DNA from: Pedobacter sp. SYP-B3415
GTDB lineage: Bacteria; Bacteroidota; Bacteroidia; Sphingobacteriales; Sphingobacteriaceae
Direction: 5' to 3'
DNA length: 64,000 nucleotides
Assembly: GCF_004138205.1 (NCBI RefSeq)
Contig: NZ_RXNQ01000003.1
Span: 103,649 to 167,648 of the forward strand
Part shown: positions 62,700 to 64,000 of the stretch, piece by piece
Layout: each line of letters starts with the position of its first letter
How positions within the stretch are numbered: the first letter of the stretch is position 1
Translations under genes and position numbers: made by a program
The notes under the pieces: model-generated
The model's database searches: none
What the model saw: only the letters and a program-made list of their open reading frames with translations
What the model was told of the DNA's origin: nothing

Positions 62700-63659
62700 A
62701 TGTTACAAACCTATCAGGAAATCCTGAGCAAAGGGCTTCAGGAATACAAACTGCCCGATCATCCCCAAAACTTATATGCACCTGTACGTTATCTGCTTGA
62801 CCTGGGCGGCAAACGTATACGACCCGTTCTCGTACTCATGGCGGCCGACCTTTTTGGCGGCGAACCGGAAAAGGCATTGCATGCAGCGCTTGCTATCGAA
62901 GTTTTTCACAATTTTACGCTGATTCATGACGATATCATGGACCAGGCGCCTATACGCCGCGGACAGCCGACGGTACACGAAAAATGGGACACCAACACCG
63001 CCATTCTGAGCGGTGATGTCATGATGGTCGAAGCTAATAAACACCTGACCAAAACCGAGGTTACTTACCTCAAACAGGTACTTGATGTGTTCAATGAAAC
63101 CGCACAGGGTGTTTGTGAAGGTCAGCTCCTCGATATGGAATTTGAAAAACGTGATGACGTGTCCATTCCGGAATATATCGAAATGATCCGGCTGAAAACG
63201 GCAATTTTACTTGGCGGTGCATTGCAGATCGGAGCGATTATCGGCGGTGCGGATTTAAACGATGCGAAACTGATTTATGAGTTTGGAGTAAACCTCGGAC
63301 TTGCCTTCCAGCTTCAGGACGATATACTTGATGTATATGGCGATCCGGAAAAGTTCGGAAAACAGATTGGTGGTGATATTCTTTCCGATAAAAAAACCTT
63401 TTTACTGCTCAAAGCATTCCAGTTGGCCGGTACGGCCCAAAGGGAAGAACTGCTAACGCTAATCGGCTCACAACAAGCGGACAAAGTAGCAGCGGTAACA
63501 AAAATCTATAACGATCTCGATGTGAGGGGTTTTGCCGAAACAGAGATGGACAATTTCAGCGAAAAAGCTTTTGCTGCGCTCCATGCCATCTCTGTCAGTG
63601 AAAACAGGAAAAACCACCTTCTTGAACTGGCAGAGAACATTCTGGCCAGAGAAAAATAA
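62700..63659 (+). CDS. Trans-polyprenyl diphosphate synthase
   Basis: A 319-aa isoprenoid chain-elongating enzyme. First Asp-rich motif DDIMD (77-81, preceded by FHNFTLIH), followed by RRGQPTVHEKW; second motif DDILD (207-211, QLQDDILDVYGD); basic GGKRIRP near residue 37. The Phe at position -5 to the first Asp-rich motif, with no insertion in that motif, is more typical of shorter (C15-C20) products than of octaprenyl synthases, so the chain length is left open. It is probably co-transcribed with rnr. Confidence 0.92.
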   Translation: MLQTYQEILSKGLQEYKLPDHPQNLYAPVRYLLDLGGKRIRPVLVLMAADLFGGEPEKALHAALAIEVFHNFTLIHDDIMDQAPIRRGQPTVHEKWDTNTAILSGDVMMVEANKHLTKTEVTYLKQVLDVFNETAQGVCEGQLLDMEFEKRDDVSIPEYIEMIRLKTAILLGGALQIGAIIGGADLNDAKLIYEFGVNLGLAFQLQDDILDVYGDPEKFGKQIGGDILSDKKTFLLLKAFQLAGTAQREELLTLIGSQQADKVAAVTKIYNDLDVRGFAETEMDNFSEKAFAALHAISVSENRKNHLLELAENILAREK

Positions 63660-63843
63660 GCGGCCGAAGTCATGGCTGAAGCGCCATTCGTGATGCAGGA
63701 CCGTTAGTCGAGGGATGAGTTATGGCGCTGTGAAGTTTTGAGTTATAGGTTTTACGTTTTAAGTTATAGGTACTAAGTTGTAAGTCTGGGCGCAGAGCCC
63801 CTCAATGGCCGCTAGCCGAACCACGAACCATGAATCATGAGTC
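63660..63843. repeat. Low-complexity intergenic stretch with repeated AGTTATAGG units
   Basis: Between about 63710 and 63790 the sequence repeats GAGTTATAGG/TAAGTTATAGG/CTAAGTTGTAAG with small variations, then has an imperfect palindrome CCATGAATCATGAG. No gene. Such degenerate repeats often border mobile elements in Bacteroidota. Confidence 0.5.
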
Positions 63844-64000
63844 AGTGTTGTCCGGTAAAAATTAACGTTTGTATTTTAACGGCATACCTGGCGTTTGAAC
63901 AGAGTTTTTTGTTCTATTTCAATAAGTAAGCCCCCCTGTCAAGTTGCAAATAGCGTTTGTTGGTAGTCTGGTATGCCCTCATTATAACCTAAAAGGGCCT
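63844..64000 (+). mobile_element. Putative insertion-sequence end, continuing beyond the window
   Basis: 63844-63863 (AGTGTTGTCCGGTAAAAATT) equals the reverse complement of 50380-50399, and AAGCCCCCCTGT (63928-63939) equals that of 50304-50315, with the same 64-bp spacing. The bases between do not align, so these look like conserved terminal and subterminal sites of related elements. No ORF starts before the window ends; a transposase would be expected further right. The IS family is not determined from this fragment. Confidence 0.5.

Noticed and set aside
1..64000. CRISPR arrays, rRNA genes, prophage structural genes
   Set aside because: No regularly spaced repeats, no rRNA-like sequence and no capsid, terminase or integrase-like protein were seen.

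Overview
The window comes from a Bacteroidota chromosome, most likely a member of the Sphingobacteriaceae (Pedobacter/Mucilaginibacter-like). The evidence is two ECF-sigma/FecR units, a SusC/SusD outer-membrane pair, many Bacteroidota-restricted families (DUF4625, DUF6134, DUF6157, DUF6515), A-rich rather than Shine-Dalgarno leaders, and at least one textbook Bacteroidota promoter (TTTG-N19-TAnnTTTG at 32497-32527). The genus is an inference.

Layout. 1-3.1 kb: a truncated gene, a bestrophin-like channel and a secreted alpha/beta hydrolase. 3.1-8.6 kb: a predicted zinc-acquisition operon (small CxxC/HH protein, TonB-dependent receptor, two DUF4625 lipoproteins, AztD-like His-rich lipoprotein) behind a double TGCAA-N5-TTGCA palindrome. 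8.9-11.8 kb: a five-PAS sensor kinase. 11.9-18.1 kb: a TetR-controlled RND efflux operon whose tolC gene carries an in-frame amber codon and a frameshift. 18.2-20.9 kb: two secreted carbohydrate enzymes (PL14-like and GH172). 21.0-30.9 kb: a methionine aminopeptidase, an orphan ECF sigma factor, then a tightly packed operon joining two NAD(P)-dependent reductases, an unknown small protein, an ECF sigma factor, a FecR anti-sigma factor and an unusual STN protein with 15-16-residue repeats; then ArsR, SRPBCC and DUF6157 genes. 31.0-40.3 kb: RtcB, a candidate short RNA, a DUF6515 protein, an NtrC-type regulator, stress-type genes (SDR, DUF892, DUF3606), a LuxR-type regulator, a second orphan ECF sigma factor and a PAS kinase. 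40.5-49.7 kb: a complete ECF/FecR/SusC/SusD/SusE/GH76 locus, predicted to use alpha-mannan. 49.7-52.9 kb: a gene-poor, repeat-rich stretch with mobile-element traces and a Panacea/two-TM gene pair resembling PanAT toxin-antitoxin modules. 52.9-63.7 kb: ordinary genes, including tRNA-Gln(CTG), a TPM-domain protein, an HD phosphohydrolase, a Na+/H+ antiporter, RNase R and a polyprenyl synthase. The last ~160 bp look like the end of an insertion sequence that runs out of the window.

Most promising for new biology: the zinc locus and its operator, the Panacea/two-TM pair, the reductase-sigma-FecR-beta-repeat operon, and the short transcript downstream of rtcB. All functions are read from sequence motifs and family knowledge; no database search was possible.
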